The position numbers were made by a program, and so were the translations under genes. This document shows, in pieces, positions 14,340-24,433 of a stretch of DNA of 51,332 nucleotides. Source of the DNA: an uncultured Clostridium sp. (GTDB taxonomy: Bacteria; Bacillota; Clostridia; Lachnospirales; Lachnospiraceae). Location: assembly GCA_947178445.1 (NCBI GenBank), contig CAMWYJ010000020.1, positions 1 to 51,332 on the forward strand, in the 5' to 3' direction. Within the stretch, counting starts at the first letter, position 1. Every line of letters starts with the position of its first letter. The notes beneath the pieces are model-generated. The model worked only from the letters and a program-made list of their open reading frames with translations, was not told the origin of the DNA and did not search any database.

Positions 14340-15785
14340 ATGAGACTGTTTTGGAAGGTTTTTCTTAGTATTTTTATATTGATTTCCGTGTCGTTTAGTG
14401 TTTGTGGTACGTGGATGATTCAGGCGGCGTTTCATTCATTATACGAGCGGGAAATCGAGATGTGTAATACCGAAAATGAAATGTATGGTATTGCGTTTAA
14501 GAATACAGTGGAGGCTCTGCCGATCTCTTATCTGGAAAAACATCCGGCTGTGATCAAGGAAGTGGCGCAGTCATTGGGTGAAAAAATGGTTGGCAAGGAG
14601 CTGCGGATATGGGACAAAGAGGGGAATCTGGTTTATCCGGAACAAGATGAGACGGCACCTGGCCTGCTTGGACAGATAGATGAGACCGTCAGTGGATATG
14701 AAATCTATAAAGAAAAGGATCGCTATATGCTTCGGGTTGCAAGTATTGCAGTTATTCAGTTTGTGGATGCAAACTATTATATTGAGACGATATCGGATAT
14801 CAATGGCATTTACGAGCAAAGGGATTCGATGATAACTGCATACCAGATTATCATTGTGATTCTGCTGTTTGGAACCAGTATGGTGTCTTTGATGCTGTCA
14901 TATTTGCTGACATTTAGGCTGCATAACCTGTCAAAGATTACAAGAAGCTTTGCAAAGGGGGACTATGAGGCCCGTGCAAATGAAACCGGGACGGATGAGA
15001 TTGGAATGCTGGCAAAAGATTTTAATTTTATGGCAGATAGTCTGGATGAAAAAATGAAAGAACTTACAGATCACGCAAAAAATCAGGAAGCATTTACATC
15101 GGCATTTGCACATGAGCTGAAAACACCGCTCACCGCTATTATTGGTTATGCGGATATGATCCGTTCCATGGACTTGTCCACAGAGGAAAAGATAAAGGCA
15201 GCGGGATACGTGTATTCTCAGGGAAAGCGCTTAGAAGCACTGTCCTTCAAATTGATGGAGCTTTTCGTACTGCAAAAGAACAAATTTGAGTTCCATTCGA
15301 TTGATGCAGAGTATTTGTTAGAGAATGTATTTGATTTGGCAGAGGTAGCTGTACTTGAAAAGGATATGGTTTTAAAGCGGGAGGTGGAGAGCGGTAAAAT
15401 ATATGGGGAAAAGGATTTGTTGATTTCTTTATTTGCAAATCTTACCGATAACGCAAGGAAGGCATCGACGGCAGGGAATACCATATGGATAAAGGGAAAA
15501 AAGGTAGAAGGCGGTTACCAGGTTGTCATTGCGGATGAAGGAAAGGGTATGCCAAAAGAGGAGCTTGCTCATATAACGCAGGCATTTTATATGATTGATA
15601 AATCGCGTTCACGCAAGGAAGGCGGTGCGGGTCTTGGAATGACACTTTGCAGTGAAATCGTTGTGCTGCATCATGCAGATTGGCAGATTGATAGTGAGGA
15701 AGGAAAAGGAACTACGGTAACTGTTACATTGCCGCTTCCAAAAGGAATTACAGAAGAGAAGGATGAAGAACGGGATGAAGAATAA
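14340..15785 (+). CDS. membrane sensor histidine kinase
   Basis: 481 aa from the ATG at 14340, which places MRLFWKVFLSIFILISVSF as the first membrane helix. A longer start at 14292 is open but lacks an SD. An extracytoplasmic sensor region (about residues 35-160) is followed by a second helix (about 165-190), then a HAMP linker. The HisKA segment is FAHELKTPLTAIIGYADMI with the phosphoacceptor His near residue 257. The catalytic domain has LTDNARKAS (N box), DEGKGMP (G1) and GAGLGMTL (G2). It pairs with the response regulator just upstream. The signal sensed is unknown. Confidence 0.93.
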   Translation: MRLFWKVFLSIFILISVSFSVCGTWMIQAAFHSLYEREIEMCNTENEMYGIAFKNTVEALPISYLEKHPAVIKEVAQSLGEKMVGKELRIWDKEGNLVYPEQDETAPGLLGQIDETVSGYEIYKEKDRYMLRVASIAVIQFVDANYYIETISDINGIYEQRDSMITAYQIIIVILLFGTSMVSLMLSYLLTFRLHNLSKITRSFAKGDYEARANETGTDEIGMLAKDFNFMADSLDEKMKELTDHAKNQEAFTSAFAHELKTPLTAIIGYADMIRSMDLSTEEKIKAAGYVYSQGKRLEALSFKLMELFVLQKNKFEFHSIDAEYLLENVFDLAEVAVLEKDMVLKREVESGKIYGEKDLLISLFANLTDNARKASTAGNTIWIKGKKVEGGYQVVIADEGKGMPKEELAHITQAFYMIDKSRSRKEGGAGLGMTLCSEIVVLHHADWQIDSEEGKGTTVTVTLPLPKGITEEKDEERDEE

Positions 15786-16692
15786 GATAAAGCATAAGAT
15801 GAAAAAGAGGATGAGTCTTCTGTTGATTGTAGCGGCGTTTCTCATGTTTGCAGAATACATGCCAAAGGTGGTAGTTGCTGTTTTTGAGAAAAAGAACTTA
15901 AACCGTTATCAGATAATAGAGCACAACAGCGCTGAGGATGGCATCCATTATACCTTGTCCGTGGCAGAAAAAATGAGAGTGCTCTCTGCAGAAGATATAA
16001 GAATGTCTGAGATTTTTGTAATTGGGGATGCAAGGGAGCTTAGCTCACAGGCACCGGATCTGCTTCGCAATGCTAAGCTCGGAGTTAATCTCTGGAAAGA
16101 AAAGGGAATTCTGCCGATGGAGAGTATATTGAGGATGGAAGAGGATACCTTTGAACGTGCCACTTATTATACGGTCTGTAACAGTCAGAACAGTAATCTG
16201 ACTGTGAATGTCTGGCTACTGTATTTTGTAACGGCTGGCAGGGATATCCGTCTGTTTATGGATGCAGAGACTTATCATATATATGCCCTGTCAATACCGA
16301 ATACCGGTGTTGGAGATTATGTAAGTACATTTTATCAAAAGATGCAGGATGGGATGGATGAAAAGGGGCAGGAGAAACAATGGCAGGGAGAGGGAACAGA
16401 TATAACTGTTTTCGACAAAACGACAAAAGACCAATTGTTAGAATACTGGGCAAATTCCTTTGCTGATGAGCTGCGAATTTATTATTCTGCTTATTATGTC
16501 AGCAGCAGTTATGTGCTGCCGGAGCTTTGTATTGTTGATTTTATGATACATTTTCAGATAGATGATGGGCAGGAGGAAATATCAGTTCCTTATTATGTTA
16601 CCTTCCAAACGGATGTAGAAGATCCATATGAAAATGGAAAGGATATATATATAGGGTTAATAACGCTTAGGGAACCTCTTGAACAGAAGTAG
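15763..16692 (+). CDS. unknown membrane-anchored protein of the two-component operon
   Basis: 309 aa, not recognised. One N-terminal hydrophobic segment (MSLLLIVAAFLMFAEYMP, about residues 13-30), preceded by many Lys/Arg, suggests an uncleaved anchor or signal peptide with the rest outside the membrane. The remainder is mixed alpha/beta with many acidic and aromatic residues. The start overlaps the kinase gene by 23 bases; ATGs at 15775 and 15799 are alternative starts. Because it is translationally coupled to the kinase, it may modulate sensing, in the manner of YycH/YycI-type accessory proteins. That is inference from position only. Confidence 0.7.
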   Translation: MKNGMKNKIKHKMKKRMSLLLIVAAFLMFAEYMPKVVVAVFEKKNLNRYQIIEHNSAEDGIHYTLSVAEKMRVLSAEDIRMSEIFVIGDARELSSQAPDLLRNAKLGVNLWKEKGILPMESILRMEEDTFERATYYTVCNSQNSNLTVNVWLLYFVTAGRDIRLFMDAETYHIYALSIPNTGVGDYVSTFYQKMQDGMDEKGQEKQWQGEGTDITVFDKTTKDQLLEYWANSFADELRIYYSAYYVSSSYVLPELCIVDFMIHFQIDDGQEEISVPYYVTFQTDVEDPYENGKDIYIGLITLREPLEQK

Positions 16693-16695
16693 GAA

Positions 16696-16730
16696 GTTTA
16701 GTCAAGGAAGACTTAAATCCTTGACTAAAC
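16696..16730. terminator. hairpin in the convergent gap, containing the ABC-F stop codon
   Basis: GTTTAGTCAAGG (16696-16707) pairs perfectly with CCTTGACTAAAC (16719-16730). The minus-strand ABC-F stop codon (16725-16727) lies inside the stem. Neither side has a good T-run, so it may act as an RNA 3'-end protector rather than a classical terminator. Confidence 0.5.
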
Positions 16731-18635
16731 GGTATCCTCTGACAATGCTTCCCACTGCTCGTAGAGTGTGTCCAGTTCTTCACTGGCGGCAGCCTGATGG
16801 TTTGCGAGTTCCGTAAGTTTTGCTGCATTGGTGGCATTTTCTGGTTTTGCCATTTGTTCATCAAGCCGGGAGATGAGTTGCTCCAATTCCTCAATCCGGC
16901 TTTCTACTCGTTTTAAATCGTTTTGACGCTTGCGCTCCTTTGCCTGCTCTTCTTTGGAGCGTTTCCAGTCCTTTTTGATTTCCGTCTCTTCTTTTGCAGG
17001 GACTGTTTTTTCTTCTGTGCGGGCAGTCGATACAAGCTGTTTTTCAAGGTAGTAATCATAGTTGCCGGTGTATGAGGCAAGTCCATCCGGACTTAAATCC
17101 AGAATTCTGGTTGCAGTCTGATTGATAAAATAGCGGTCATGGGACACGTAAAGCAGTGTTCCGGTATAATTTTTTAGGGCATTTTCCAGAATTTCTTTTG
17201 AGGTAATATCCAAATGGTTTGTAGGCTCGTCCAAAATTAGAAAATTAGCATCAGAGAGCATGAGCTTTGCAAGGCTTACCCGTCCACGTTCGCCACCGCT
17301 TAAGTCTTTGATTTCTTTAAATACATCCTCTCCGGTAAATAGAAAAGCAGCTAATACATTGCGGATTTTAGTATTGGTAAGATTTGGATAGGTGTCATGC
17401 AGCTCATCAAAAATAGTTTTGTCCGGATGCAATATCTGGTGTTCCTGGTCATAATACCCAATATGTACCTGGGCACCGAATGTGATTTTTCCGGAATCTT
17501 TTGGAATAAGTTGGTTAATAATCTTTAAAATGGTGGTTTTTCCTGTACCATTGTTGCCAATCAGGGCAACACGCTCACCGCGTTTGATGTCGATTGTAAG
17601 ATCCGTAAACAAAGTACGGGTGCCATAAGATTTTGTAAGGTCTTCCACGAGAAGTACATCATTACCACTTTCGATAGCAGGAGTCAGGGCAAGTCGCATC
17701 TCATCATGTACATCCTGAGGTTTTTCGAGACGTTCCATACGGTCTAACATTTTCTCGCGGCTTTCCGCACGTCGAATGGATTTTTCACGGTTAAACTGCT
17801 TAAGCTTTGTAATAACCGCCTCCTGGTGTTTGATTTCTGCCTGTTGGTTCATGTAGGCACGGTATTTGGATAGGCGGACTTCCTCCCGCTTTTTGGCATA
17901 GTAGCTGTAATTGCCATGATAAATGGTGCTTTTACTGTTCTCAATCTCTACTACCTTTGTCACAATCCGGTCTAAGAAGTAGCGGTCATGGGACACGATG
18001 ACAACGGCTCCGGCATAACTGGAAAGAAAACCTTCTAGCCAGCGGATACTGTTGAGGTCTAAGTGGTTTGTAGGCTCATCCAGCAAGAGGACATCCGGGC
18101 GGGAAAGCAATAAGCGGCCAAGGGAAACCCTGGTTTTTTGTCCACCGGAAAGCTCGCTGACGGGACGGTTGAATTCGTTTTTGTCAAATCCAAGACCTTT
18201 TAAAATCCCGGTAATCTGGCTTTCAAAGGCATAGCCGTCTAGCTGCTCAAAGGTATGGTTCATACGGGTATAGCGTTCTAATGCATCACTAAGCTCGGCT
18301 CCTTCTAAATTTTTCATGTTCTGTTCTAATTCCCGCATTTGTTTTTGTAACGTGATGACATCCTGCTTGACACTCAAAAGTTCCTCATAAATGGTTTTGT
18401 CATAATAGGAATCCTGGTGCTGGGCAAGATAACCGACAGAAATATCCTTTCCAATGACAATCTGTCCCTCATCGGGCTCCTCCTCATTCATGATGATTTT
18501 TAATAGTGTAGATTTGCCGGCACCGTTGATGCCGGCGATTGCAAGCTTTTCCTTTGCTTCAATATGAAAGTTGATGTTATGCAGTATCTCTGTTATACCA
18601 TAGGATTTAGAGATATTTTGACATGCTAATACCAT
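16725..18635 (-). CDS. ABC-F family ATPase (ribosome-associated type)
   Basis: 636 aa with two ABC domains and no membrane segments. First domain: Walker A GINGAGKST near residue 34, signature LSGGQKTR, Walker B LLLDEPTNHLD, then SHDRYFL. An arginine/lysine-rich linker helix (about 240-310) is the ABC-F P-site tRNA interaction motif region. Second domain: GNNGTGKTT, LSGGERGR, FLILDEPTNHLD, YVSHDRYFI. The C-terminal 90 residues are a charged coiled coil (about 545-636), as in YdiF/Uup-like members. ABC-F proteins act on the ribosome as translation factors or antibiotic-protection factors; this sequence alone does not decide which. It lies 18 bases downstream of cysE in one operon. Confidence 0.9.
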   Translation of the reverse strand: MVLACQNISKSYGITEILHNINFHIEAKEKLAIAGINGAGKSTLLKIIMNEEEPDEGQIVIGKDISVGYLAQHQDSYYDKTIYEELLSVKQDVITLQKQMRELEQNMKNLEGAELSDALERYTRMNHTFEQLDGYAFESQITGILKGLGFDKNEFNRPVSELSGGQKTRVSLGRLLLSRPDVLLLDEPTNHLDLNSIRWLEGFLSSYAGAVVIVSHDRYFLDRIVTKVVEIENSKSTIYHGNYSYYAKKREEVRLSKYRAYMNQQAEIKHQEAVITKLKQFNREKSIRRAESREKMLDRMERLEKPQDVHDEMRLALTPAIESGNDVLLVEDLTKSYGTRTLFTDLTIDIKRGERVALIGNNGTGKTTILKIINQLIPKDSGKITFGAQVHIGYYDQEHQILHPDKTIFDELHDTYPNLTNTKIRNVLAAFLFTGEDVFKEIKDLSGGERGRVSLAKLMLSDANFLILDEPTNHLDITSKEILENALKNYTGTLLYVSHDRYFINQTATRILDLSPDGLASYTGNYDYYLEKQLVSTARTEEKTVPAKEETEIKKDWKRSKEEQAKERKRQNDLKRVESRIEELEQLISRLDEQMAKPENATNAAKLTELANHQAAASEELDTLYEQWEALSEDTV

Positions 18636-18653
18636 GGTTCTTCGTTCCTTTGT

Positions 18654-19607
18654 CTATATTTCGTAGATGTATTCTGTTGCTGAAAGATCAGAATGCGTAT
18701 TTATTGTATCATTTTTTATTGAAAGATCGGGTGGTGTGACGGAAACACGGGTACATTCCGGAATAGAGCTTGTAATAAAGGCACCACCACCAATCACGCA
18801 GTCTCTTCCAATAACGGTTTCACCGCCGAGAATGGTTGCGTTGGAATATATTGTAACCCGGTCCTTAATAGTGGGATGACGCTTTACTCCTGAAAGATGC
18901 TGTCCTCCCCGGGTACTTAGGGCACCTAAGGTAACGCCCTGATAAAGTTTCACATATTCACCAATTATGGTGGTTTCCCCAATTACAATACCGGTACCGT
19001 GGTCCATAAAAAAGTGCTTTCCAATGACGGCACCTGCATTGATATCAATGCCTGTTTTACTGTGAGCATGTTCCGTCATGACTCTTGGTATAAATGGGAC
19101 ATTAAGCTTATAAAGCTCGTGTGCGAGCCGGTATACAAAAATAGCATAAAAACCGGGGTAAGAGAAAATAATCTGTTCCATGCTGTTTGCTGCGGGATCC
19201 CCGTCATAGCCGGCTTTTACGTCTAATAGAAGGTATTCCTGAATAATCGGTATTGTTTGAAAAAATGCACAGCATATGTGTTCTGCCTCTGCCTGAATCT
19301 CCGGGGAATTAGCCGTTATGGAGGTATCTTTTCCGTAGGCTAAGGCCATAGCGACCTGTTTTTTCATCTTCTGGTGAAGGTTAGAAAGTTTTTGTCCGGT
19401 GTAAAATGCTGCAATATCATTGTCAATATGTTCATCATTAAAATAACCTGGAAAAAGTAAATCCTTGAAGCCGTTCAATATGTTAATCAGTTCTGCCCGG
19501 ACTGGGAGCTGTTTATCATTTTTTCCAAGAAGTAAATCGGAAGCTTTGTATTTCGCCGTAATTGCATCCACTAATTCCGGCAGCATTTCCTGAAATGTCT
19601 GTTCCAT
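18654..19607 (-). CDS. cysE: serine O-acetyltransferase
   Basis: 317 aa. It transfers acetyl from acetyl-CoA to L-serine, the first committed step of cysteine synthesis. The C-terminal half is a left-handed beta-helix of hexapeptide repeats (about residues 185-290). Catalytic residues are visible: the His in MDHGTGIVIGET and the second His in GVKRHPTI, with GALSTRGG between them. The N-terminal helical domain is long, as in the EpsC/SatA type. GGAGG on the minus strand (in plus-strand ATCCTCC at 19611-19617) supports the ATG. It is followed by the ABC-F gene. No cysK is adjacent. Confidence 0.93.
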   Translation of the reverse strand: MEQTFQEMLPELVDAITAKYKASDLLLGKNDKQLPVRAELINILNGFKDLLFPGYFNDEHIDNDIAAFYTGQKLSNLHQKMKKQVAMALAYGKDTSITANSPEIQAEAEHICCAFFQTIPIIQEYLLLDVKAGYDGDPAANSMEQIIFSYPGFYAIFVYRLAHELYKLNVPFIPRVMTEHAHSKTGIDINAGAVIGKHFFMDHGTGIVIGETTIIGEYVKLYQGVTLGALSTRGGQHLSGVKRHPTIKDRVTIYSNATILGGETVIGRDCVIGGGAFITSSIPECTRVSVTPPDLSIKNDTINTHSDLSATEYIYEI

Positions 19608-19862
19608 GATATCCTCCGTTTGTGTTGTTTTGCTTATTCTATACTATGTTGCTATGTTTACATTGTCCCTATCATACCACAGGTTGCGAAAAGAAAAAAG
19701 GCAAATAATGTGAAAACAGGGTTGTTAAAAAATATTTTAGATGATATTCTAAAAAAACATAAAAAATGTTAAAAATTTTTTTTTTTGTTTGCTAAGTGCA
19801 TAATATTCATGTATAATAAAAAACAACAATGTAATAAGCACAAAAGCTGGAAAGAGGAAAGT

Positions 19863-20342
19863 ATGAAAAAGGCATTAGATGTAAACAATATAAATCCGTT
19901 CTTACAATCTACAATTAGCGTTTTTGATAGTGTTACCCAGTTAAAGCTTGCAATTGGAAAGCCATCTTTGGCAGAGTTTAAGTTTGACAGTCCTGTTTAT
20001 ACGATTACGGTAGGTGTAGTTGGTCAGATGAAAGGGCAGGCGGTAATTTCGATGAGCACGGATAGTGCAAAGGATATTGCCAGCAAGATGATGTATGGAA
20101 TGCCAGTGGCAGAACTTGATGAGATGGCGTGTTCGGCGCTTAATGAGCTTAGTAATATGATCATGGGTAATACAGCAACTATTTTTTCAACCCAAGGAAA
20201 AATTATTGATATTACGCCACCGATTGCGATGGCAGGTGCTGGTCTTAAGATGCAGTCGGATATTTCACCAATTGCTGTGCCGCTTTTGTTAGATGGTGCG
20301 GAATATATCAAATTGTACATATGCGTATATGAGGAAGACTGA
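19863..20342 (+). CDS. cheX: CheX-like CheY-P phosphatase / chemotaxis protein
   Basis: 159 aa. It resembles CheX of the CheC/CheX/FliY family, which dephosphorylates CheY-P. The signature ELSNMIMGN (E-x-x-N pair) near residues 98-106 carries the catalytic Glu and Asn, followed by the GAGLKMQSD and SPIAVPLLLDG strands. The start at 19863 has AGAGGAAAG just upstream; the frame is open to 19785 but that region is leader. It lies away from any chemotaxis or flagellar operon and 22 bases ahead of guaB, possibly sharing its transcript. TATAAT-like sequence near 19813 could be its -10. Confidence 0.85.
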   Translation: MKKALDVNNINPFLQSTISVFDSVTQLKLAIGKPSLAEFKFDSPVYTITVGVVGQMKGQAVISMSTDSAKDIASKMMYGMPVAELDEMACSALNELSNMIMGNTATIFSTQGKIIDITPPIAMAGAGLKMQSDISPIAVPLLLDGAEYIKLYICVYEED

Positions 20343-20349
20343 CAAATGA

Positions 20350-21816
<1,467 letters not shown>

Positions 21817-21825
21817 TTATAGCAG

Positions 21826-21874
21826 GCGTTTGCATCTGTGGTTTTAAGCCATGGATGCGAACGCTTTTGTTTTT
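21826..21874 (+). terminator. intrinsic terminator after guaB
   Basis: GCGTTTGCATC (21826-21836) pairs with GATGCGAACGC (21854-21864), one G-U, followed by TTTTGTTTTT. Confidence 0.88.
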
Positions 21875-21903
21875 ATGGTATAAGAATTTCTTTCGATTTC
21901 CGT

Positions 21904-21973
21904 TATAATGAATTGCGCTGATGCGCAAGCAGGTCATCAATTTTCTCGGAAAATTGGTGACATACGATACCAT
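21904..21973 (+). repeat. second small repeat family, copy 2 (compact form)
   Basis: It matches copy 1 at 13300-13436 but without the internal insertion. It holds two adjacent hairpins: TTGCGC-TGAT-GCGCAA, and TCATCAATTTT-CTCG-GAAAATTGGTGA. It sits between the guaB terminator and the secreted transglutaminase-like gene. Confidence 0.65.
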
Positions 21974-22056
21974 AAAAAGCCCTCGGGGCAGGCTGTACAT
22001 TTGTATGAAAAAAAGATGGCAGGAGTAGTTTTCGAAAAATTCTGTTAGGAGTATAG

Positions 22057-23031
22057 GTGGGAAAAGATAGAATGAAGAAAAGGATATTATTTGTCATTAT
22101 GCTTTTTTTAGGATGTGCAGGTTTTATAAAACCGGTACAGGCACAGAATCGTTCCGCAGAGATAGATGAAAATAGCATAATTGTTTCAAGTACGGAAGAA
22201 TTTTATAAGGCACTTAGCCTTCAGATTAGAAATCATAAAGATGTTGTGTCTTATTATACATATCAGGGTGTATTGGGGACAGATTATCAGAAAATACTGG
22301 ATGAATATTATTATTTTCATGATGTAGATAATTTACCGGATAGCGGAAGCTATCTGTGCCATTATTTAAAAGATATAGAAATGGTGTTTTATAAAGGAAA
22401 ATATACTGAGGATTGTAACTTGCAAATAGAGGTCAAGGTTACCTACAAATATGATAAGCAGGAAATGGATGAGTATTTTCAATATATGAAGGAACTGGCA
22501 TCCAAGTTGAAAAAGAAATCAGATTATGAAAGTGTGAAAGCGGTCCACGATTATCTGATTAAGAATTATGACTATGATTATCGCTATCAGAATCATCTGG
22601 ACTATGAAGGATATTTAGATGGGAAAATGGTCTGTCAGGGATATTGTATGGCAGCGTTTCTTTTATTGGCAGAGATGGATATACCAGTAAGGATTGTTGT
22701 CGGTGCCTCTGAGGATTATGAGGCGGATTCTGACCATGCATGGAATGTAGTAAAGGTGGATGGATATTGGTATAACATGGATGTCACATGGGATGATAAA
22801 GGTGGAAATGCATCACCGGACTATAGATTTTTTTTGAAAAGTGATTTGGACTTTTACAAGCATACCAGAGAGGGATGGTATGATTATGACAGGGAAATGG
22901 CATTGGTCTCTTACTCAATGCCGAAAAGCATAGAGGCAGGTCCTTTGGTAACTGTGGTAGTGGCAGTTGTCTTTACTATGGTATTTCTGCGAAAAAGAGC
23001 AAAAAAGAGAGAGGAAAGCGAAGAAATTTAG
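22057..23031 (+). CDS. secreted transglutaminase-like protein, C-terminal membrane anchor
   Basis: 324 aa. The signal peptide is about residues 6-29 (KKRILFVIMLFLGCAGFIKP, cleavage after PVQA likely). The transglutaminase/protease-like core has the catalytic Cys in GKMVCQGYCMAA near residue 193, the His in SDHAWNVVKVDG near 227, and the Asp in WYNMDVTWDD near 240. A hydrophobic helix at about residues 296-312 is followed by basic residues and probably anchors the C-terminus. GTG at 22057 with AGGAG 5 bases upstream is chosen; ATG at 22072 is an alternative that keeps the same signal peptide. The likely role is cell-surface peptide cleavage or cross-linking; the substrate is unknown. Confidence 0.8.
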   Translation: MGKDRMKKRILFVIMLFLGCAGFIKPVQAQNRSAEIDENSIIVSSTEEFYKALSLQIRNHKDVVSYYTYQGVLGTDYQKILDEYYYFHDVDNLPDSGSYLCHYLKDIEMVFYKGKYTEDCNLQIEVKVTYKYDKQEMDEYFQYMKELASKLKKKSDYESVKAVHDYLIKNYDYDYRYQNHLDYEGYLDGKMVCQGYCMAAFLLLAEMDIPVRIVVGASEDYEADSDHAWNVVKVDGYWYNMDVTWDDKGGNASPDYRFFLKSDLDFYKHTREGWYDYDREMALVSYSMPKSIEAGPLVTVVVAVVFTMVFLRKRAKKREESEEI

Positions 23032-23131
23032 TGCACAACATGTCTATATCAGTATAGACTTTGAGGCTTTTCGTTCATATCATAAAATACAAACAGGTAT
23101 TTTACAGACAGTATGAAAAAAGCTTTCGTTA

Positions 23132-23194
23132 TTTGCGCGGGCGGAAATTACTCGGACCGGAATGACTGCAGCCTGCCTTGATGCCGCCCGCAAA
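23132..23194. other. GC-rich hairpin between convergent genes
   Basis: TTTGCGCGGGCGG (23132-23144) pairs with CCGCCCGCAAA (23184-23194) with a 2-nt bulge. It is notably GC-rich against an AT-rich gap. It may terminate the rubrerythrin transcript: on the minus strand a T-run follows about 12 bases later. The rest of 23032-23221 shows nothing else. Confidence 0.5.
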
Positions 23195-23221
23195 CATGGA
23201 ATATGTTTTTTAATAGAAAAT

Positions 23222-23851
23222 CTATTGATTATCCTGTGTGAATTCGGACATTTCTTTATCTGTGTATGGAGCTAATTCCAAACGGATAAAAAATCCCTGT
23301 TCCTCGCCACAGGATGGACATTCCTTTGGTGCTTCTTTTGCCAATGTAGTAAACCCGCAGTTTAAACACATCCACTGGGTAGTCACATCTGATATAAAAA
23401 GCTTATTTTCTTCCATCCATTTGGCAAACTTTGAGAAGCGGTCGGCATGCATCTCTTCCACACGTCCAATCATAAAGAATACTCTTGCAATGTCATCAAA
23501 GCCTTCCTGCCGTGCAGTTTCTTCAAATTCTTTATATACATGTTCATGCTCTTCCCGTTCGTTGTGTTCAGCCATACGCAAAAGTTCGGCATAGGATTCA
23601 CTGATATCCACTGGATAAGTTCCGTCAATCTCAATATTTTCTCCAGATAAATCTTTTAGAAGATCGTAAAAGATTTTTCCGTGTGCCCGTTCCTGGTCTG
23701 CGGTGAAACGGAATACATATTCAAGAACATATAGATGTTCCTCGTGCGCCTGCTCACTGGCATAGGTATAACGGTTCCGTGCCTGTGACTCACCAGCAAA
23801 GGCACGCATAAGATTCTCTTTTGTTTTGCTGTTTTTAAAATCAACTGCCAT
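23222..23851 (-). CDS. rubrerythrin
   Basis: 209 aa. It reduces hydrogen peroxide in anaerobes using a diiron site. The N-terminal ferritin-like four-helix domain (about residues 1-150) has the expected Glu/His ligands: GESQARNRY, ADQERAHGKIF, NEREEHEHVYKEFEETARQEG and EEMHADRF. The C-terminal rubredoxin-like Fe(Cys)4 domain is CLNCGF...CPSCGE (about 163-185). AAAGGAG lies upstream of the ATG on the minus strand. It is monocistronic. Repeat element B starts 73 bases upstream of the start codon, which puts it near or above the promoter. Confidence 0.95.
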   Translation of the reverse strand: MAVDFKNSKTKENLMRAFAGESQARNRYTYASEQAHEEHLYVLEYVFRFTADQERAHGKIFYDLLKDLSGENIEIDGTYPVDISESYAELLRMAEHNEREEHEHVYKEFEETARQEGFDDIARVFFMIGRVEEMHADRFSKFAKWMEENKLFISDVTTQWMCLNCGFTTLAKEAPKECPSCGEEQGFFIRLELAPYTDKEMSEFTQDNQ

Positions 23852-23924
23852 AGAAAACTCCTTTCAAATGATAAATTTGTCGTTAAGAGTCTTGCCATTT
23901 TCTTCGCAAATAAACATTTATTTT

Positions 23925-24281
23925 AAATTCCTGTTTGACGGGGTGTTGAGGTTGCGAATTTCTCTGTTGTTAGAAATTGTAAAATCCAGATTCCATGTTC
24001 TGAGTTTCTTTTGGGCACGCTTACGCTCCGTCGCCTGCGTAGTGGTACTAGGCTCGAAAACACCTCGCAGCCAAGGCACACTTTCACACTAAGTTCGTGC
24101 GAACTACCAACGGAGGCAAAGGTCCCTATCAGAAATCTCAGACACATGGAATCTGGATGATTTACTTTTTGAATAGAGAAATCCGCAACCATTTACGTTT
24201 TCATACCAAATAAAACATATGAATATTTTATCGTCCGTTCTCTATCCGCCAACGTTTGGGGGAGTTGCATAAACAGGAATT
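23925..24281 (+). repeat. nested-palindrome repeat element, copy B
   Basis: About 357 bp bounded by AAATTCCTGTTT (23925-23936) and AAACAGGAATT (24271-24281). Inner arms: GAGGTTGCGAATTTCTC (23948-23964) with GAGAAATCCGCAACC (24176-24190), then AATCCAGATTCCATGTTCTGAG-type arms (23983-24004 with 24137-24157). The core at 24005-24136 is shared with element C, with about 33 extra bases in B. Compared with A, the whole large second palindrome is missing, and the join falls at TTTTAT, present at both edges in A. It fills most of the divergent gap between rubrerythrin and the flippase gene, so it may affect both promoters. Confidence 0.8.
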
Positions 24282-24433
24282 GTTCGTAAAGTTACAGCAA
24301 AGCTACTGCGCAATGACCTTGTTTTGGGTTTTAAATCATGGCGAAATGTGGTATACTGTTACTGTTAAACAGATTTAAGTGAACGTTGATATTATACGAA
24401 AGTAATGCACATATATAGTGAGGAATAGAATTT

